DNA of 64,000 bases, taken from positions 46,893,174 to 46,957,173 of the forward strand of contig NC_052349.1 in the NCBI RefSeq assembly GCF_009727055.1, in the 5' to 3' direction. Positions 59,910 through 64,000 of this stretch are shown here, one piece after another. A model generated the notes under the pieces. It was not told where the DNA came from. It ran no database searches and was given only the letters and a program-made list of their open reading frames with translations. How positions within the stretch are numbered: position 1 is the stretch's first letter; every line of letters begins with the position of its first letter. Made by a program: the position numbers and the translations under genes. The stretch comes from Benincasa hispida (Eukaryota > Streptophyta > Magnoliopsida > Cucurbitales > Cucurbitaceae).

Positions 59910-61573
59910 TGATGCGTTATTTTATGAATGGAAATATAGATGATATGTGTTGATGGATTGCGTTGTGCACTCAAGTTTCCCCAGCGGAATTCAAGTGTAA
60001 TTCCTCTGAGTTTCCTAGTAAGTCCAGGATCGAACACAAGGACTTGTGAAAATAGTTGCGTTGGTAATGTTTATGAAAACTTTGTGGTAACCAAGTAAAT
60101 AAATAAGTGTGAGTGTGTTGTTGCATTAATGAAAAAGAGGTAAATAAAGGCGGTGGATTTGAGAAAGTTAGTTACGTTGATAGATGCAGTGAGTATGCGA
60201 TGAACGGGTTGAGAAGATCTTTAGCTAGTGTTACTCGGGAATGCGTCAAACTTTACAATCATGTTACAACCATGCATAACAAGTCATTTCTTAATGTAAA
60301 TGCGATGCTCCTAAGTCTAGGACGCATGATTTGAATGCAAAATGTCCATAGAGTTTATCCCTAAGTCTCTACTCTTGTCCTATACATTGATGCAAAATGC
60401 ATGAAAGCAAGGTGACCGCATACAATCATATCTTATTGCTAATATGCATGCGATGCGTTAATAACAAATAGTGCTCGTTCCTAAGTGCCTATTTCCCGTT
60501 TATGCATTCTAATCTGGTTCTTCCAAACCTAGTTTCTGACCTGACCTTCCCAAGTCTAGATTCTGTCTTTAGACTACCCTTCCGAGTATCTCTAATAGAC
60601 GAATGAAGCATACATAAACAAGATACTTGCAAAGAATGAAGATACCCTCATTATGTTAGCTAATTACTTCTCAACCCATTCAACTAATTTAGCTACTCAT
60701 GCATAAATGACAGAAAGTGAACAGATATAGAGAAATAAATTCCATTCTTATAAATGAATTTAGTACAAAATGACAATGAAGAGCAAAGGTAGAGAGCCTG
60801 GTAGCAATTCCTTGTTGATCGAGGCTTTTTACACTGAATCTCTATTCTGATCTACAAATGTTCCCACTTCTATAGGCATCGGCTCTCTCTCTGACTTGGA
60901 GCTTCCGGTGCTTTCCCAAGCTTACCAGAACGATCTACCGACACACTTTTTCCTCGCGCCCACCTTAAAATGAAAGAAAACTATGGACAGAGGCGTGAAC
61001 TTGTAAGGTGATGAAGTAATCGACTGCTTTACCCCTTCTCTGAAGAATGCACTTGGTATTTATAGAGTTTCCATGGTGAAAGGCGGTTTCTCTCTCCCGA
61101 TTGTACAGATGGGACAACTTTAATTCCTGACTGATGCGCCGGATAATTGTAACCGATAAAGCTGAGTGTACTTCGTGACCGTTATCGGCTGTCAACTTAA
61201 TTTGGATCTGACTGCCGTCAGCTTTCTGTCCCATCGCTCTTAATTATCCTTTCACCCGGATGTGTCCACCATGTTGCGCTGACCAAGTTGCGGAGATTCT
61301 TCTTGGGTGAATGTTTGCGAGCACAATCAACGCAAAGTCTTGCGGTGAAGTTACGCTCGACCAATGTATTCCTATGATCGCAATCTCTGTATTGTGTTAA
61401 CGTATATTCTGCACAAAAATGTAAAGATCAACTGCTCTAATGCGTTGGACGCATGCGACCGTAATATTATAGAATTTATGCTTAATGGACGCAATTTAAC
61501 ATATTTCATCAACGCAATCCAACATTGTTTAAGAACTTAGTACTATGATAATGTGCATTTCTACCCGTTATCA
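59910..61573 (-). repeat. H-type 3' LTR of an Athila-type element
   Basis: On the - strand it starts TGATAACGGGTAGAAATGC (61573), right after the polypurine tract, and ends ..AACGCATCA (59910). The 3' end is supported by the copy at 5007-5669, which shares it to the last base. A TATA box (TATAAATA, - strand) lies at 61064-61057. A partial start hairpin with GAAA loop lies at 61548-61571. Confidence 0.8.
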
Positions 61574-62099
61574 CACCCCCAAATTTAAACAATACTTGTC
61601 CTCAAGCATAACCCCTAACTTCTAGAAATATTTCATATGGTGACTATCTTAAGATTAAGTTGACTCTGATATATACGAAAGACATAGAAGCATATTTTTC
61701 ATCATTCAAGTCATACTTGGCAAAGAAACAACACGCAGTGAACTACTAAATTTATCTACTTGTCAAATGATTGCGGTAATTAAGGAGGATGCGGTGATAA
61801 AATTTAAAATGCAATGTGATAGTGCAAAATTTGAAATAAAGATAAGGAAGAGTACACCCCCAAATTTTACGCTATTGTCAGCATTGTGTATTGATGCATC
61901 CATCCTTGCGGCGATCTTTGCTTCTTTGGATTGCGGTGATGGAATGAGATCATTTGATTCTTCACAATCTTGTGCCTTAATCCTTGTAAACAGAAAAAGA
62001 GATGGTCAAATGATTTTAAAACAAAACAATAAGTTTTTTCTTTTCTTAGGAAAAATAAGTGAAATATAGATAATAATAAAGTGACGAAGAGTTAAATGT
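61574..62099 (-). repeat. 3' untranslated region and polypurine tract of the H element
   Basis: On the - strand AAATTTGGGGGTG (about 61586-61574) directly precedes the LTR. The rest aligns with 4230-4850 of the + strand element. The 100-codon frame at 61767-62069 on + is an antisense shadow. Confidence 0.75.
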
Positions 62100-63175
62100 T
62101 TAAGAGTTGAGTAAGGGATAGTCCGGGATTTTCAACTTTGCGGAGATTGTTTCTGGCTGGAAATCTCCTTCGCAATATGCCTTTATCCATTGTCCATTAA
62201 CTTTAAATGTTCAACTGCCATCCTTGGTGATCAGTTCCACCGCACCATGTGGAAATATTGCTTTGATGATGAAGGGACCGAACTAGCGCGATTTTAATTT
62301 TCCTAAGAAGAGCCGCAATCTTAAATTGAAGAGTAAAACCTTTTGCCTGACTTGAAGGTTCCTAGCCCATATGCGTTCATCATGCCAGTGCTTGGTGCGC
62401 TCTTTATAAATCTTCGCATTCTCATATGCGTTGACCCTCCATTCTTCTAGCTCGACTAGCTGCAGTTTTTGCGCTTCCTCTGCTTTCTTCAAATCAAAAT
62501 TCAATTTCTTGATCGCCCACAATGCTTTATACTCCAGCTCCAAAGGCAAATGACATGCCTTGCCAAATACCAATGCATAGGGGGACATACCTGTAGGTGT
62601 TTTAAATGCGGTCCGGTATGCCCACAATGCATCATCAAGCTTCATCGCCCAATCTTTCCGCGAAGGTTTTACCACCTTCTCAAGTATCAACTTAATTTCT
62701 CTATTGGACACTTCAGCCTGACCATTCGTTTGCGAGTGGTATGCGGTGGTCACCTTTTTGGAGGATATTGTATTTGCGTAGTAGCTCCTTTATATTGTGA
62801 TTGAAAAAGTGTGATCCTTCATCACTTATGATGGCACGGGAAGTGCCAAAACGAGTGAAAATATTTTTCTTGAGGAACTGGAAGACTACTGCCGTATCAC
62901 TTGCGGCGCATGAAATTGCCTCTACCCACTTAGAAATGTAATCGACGGCCAATAAGATATAATGCTTTCCATGCGAAGGAGGGAATGGTTCCATGAAATC
63001 AATCCCCCATACGTCAAATAATTCCAGCTCCAAGATAGTGTTCATTGGCATTGTGTTCTTCCATGAAATGTTGCCAGTGCATTGACACCGATCACATTTC
63101 ATTACATAGTCAGCAACATCCTTAAATAATGAAGGTCAAAAGAATCTACTTTGCAAAACTTTAGCTCCAATAGGC
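62100..63175 (-). pseudogene. Athila-type integrase, 5'-truncated (H element)
   Basis: On the - strand this is the end of the integrase zinc finger (CDRCQCTGN, about 63095), the DDE core with Asp in WGIDFM and DEGSHF and Glu in [10 protein letters not shown], and the integrase C-terminal part down to a TAA at 62102-62100. Open pieces are 63102-62713 and 62753-62283; a shift at about 62740 and a stop near 62285 break it. The protein is nearly identical to 3200-4229. Everything upstream of about 63175 (RT, RNase H, gag) is replaced by another LTR. Confidence 0.92.
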
Positions 63176-64000
63176 TCAGGAACTAGACCTTTCGGTCCCC
63201 TAACCATCCCGTGAGGTTTTACTTTCTGGCTCAGGAACTAGGTCTATTAACCCCCTGATATTCCAGATTACATAATCTCATTCGTATGATAGGTACTCAT
63301 TCATAACATAAGCATATACAATTTATTCTAAAATATATGCTTTAAGACTTAAAGGAAAGTACCATTCACCTTGTTAAGGTAGGAATATTCCTTTCTAGAA
63401 GTTCCTTGATCACCTCGGGCTCCCTTTTGAACCCTAAATTCCAGATTCAACTTAAAGCTCAGATTACTCAAAGTTCTAAGCTTTATCTAGAGCTACTTCC
63501 TTCTACAAATATGCTCTAAAATGTTTCAGGAAGCTTACCTCAACATCCTAGATTATAACTCCTTGTGGTTTGGCCAGAATCTTCAAAATATCAAGACTGG
63601 CTCAAGCTTACCTGACAGCTCGACCCTTCTGCCTTTTCCTCATTCTTCAGCCTGATTCCTTAGAGCTTCTTCTCCGTCAGCCCTACCTTGAAAACTAGAC
63701 TCTCTTAGCTTTCAAGTGGCTTTGGAATCACTCCAAACATACGAGTATTTTAGGAGAACTCCTCATCCCAAGTTGATGCTACTTCCTGTACTTTCTGTTC
63801 GATAGCATCTTCCTCTATTGGAACTTCATGACTGACGCATGGTCTTGCTGCTATCAACGCATGTGTTCCTTCATCAATGCATAGTCCCCTCCCAATTAGC
63901 CTTCATGCACTCTTCTTTATGTCTTTTAAAGATAATTTCAATTATGGTCTGAAGTCCTTGGCCCTATTTATAGACGTCCAAGATTTCTCTAAGGTCGACA
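63176..64000 (-). repeat. Gypsy LTR fragment at the window end
   Basis: Sequence of unrelated type abuts the truncated integrase. It has no open frame of note. On the - strand a TATA box (CTATAAATAGGGC, about 63975-63963) and CT-rich downstream blocks suggest an LTR promoter. Two similar blocks, GGCTCAGGAACTAG, lie at about 63173 and 63230. The element extends past the window. Confidence 0.45.

Overview
The window is plant nuclear DNA, most likely from a dicot and probably a cucurbit. This is judged from the look of the Ty1/copia and Athila-type Ty3/gypsy proteins, the split host gene with GT-AG introns, and AT-rich spacers full of nested LTR retrotransposons. No prokaryotic, rRNA, tRNA or CRISPR features were seen. 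I ran no database search; all homologies come from reading the sequence and comparing parts of the window with each other.

Layout. (1) 1-11990 is an Athila-type Ty3/gypsy tandem: LTR1 (1-1140), a decayed pol without gag (1209-4229), a mosaic 3' region with a partial foreign LTR and a 17-N gap, LTR2 (6840-8510) with a polypurine tract on its left and a primer binding site on its right, then a decayed gag (8630-10035, resuming at 11787) split by a solo LTR3 (10036-11786). (2) 11990-31790 holds two Ty1/copia elements pointing at each other and meeting tail to tail near 18608. E1 (+) is split by a 'B-type' LTR (15836-17353). E2 (-) keeps its 5' LTR and tRNA-Met primer site and is split by two solo LTRs (20235-22069 and 23948-25923). 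The second has a perfect 5-bp target duplication and sits inside gag. (3) 31883-37830 holds two copia LTRs in opposite orientation, another LTR with its polypurine tract, and a LINE tail.

(4) 38464-46567 is the host-gene island. It holds a five-exon ABHD17-like serine hydrolase/depalmitoylase gene (- strand, 38464-41187, 368 aa) and a single-exon mitochondrial small-subunit protein mS38 (COX24/AURKAIP1 C-terminal domain) gene (- strand, 46178-46567). Both are intact as read. Just upstream of mS38 lies a GC-rich hAT-type MITE with a perfect 8-bp target duplication.

(5) 47860-64000 is a second retroelement nest. A complete non-autonomous LTR element (47956-53532, TSD ACTAC) is inserted in a copia LTR. 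Further LTR fragments follow, then a third copy of the non-autonomous LTR in + orientation (56872-59027), whose internal region is interrupted by an Athila-type element (59910-63175, -). A different gypsy LTR ends the window.

Two kinds of observation matter most. First, two exact 38-bp Tn5 mosaic-end palindromes (33131-33168, 47003-47040) are sequencing-library junction adapters left in the assembly, not biology. Second, several unrelated LTR families here start with a short hairpin, often with a GNRA-type loop and compensatory stem changes, and the Athila-type 3' regions carry a paired 43-nt motif conserved between divergent elements. I found no new multi-gene system; the candidate novelty lies in these cis-acting retroelement signals and in the nested insertion history.
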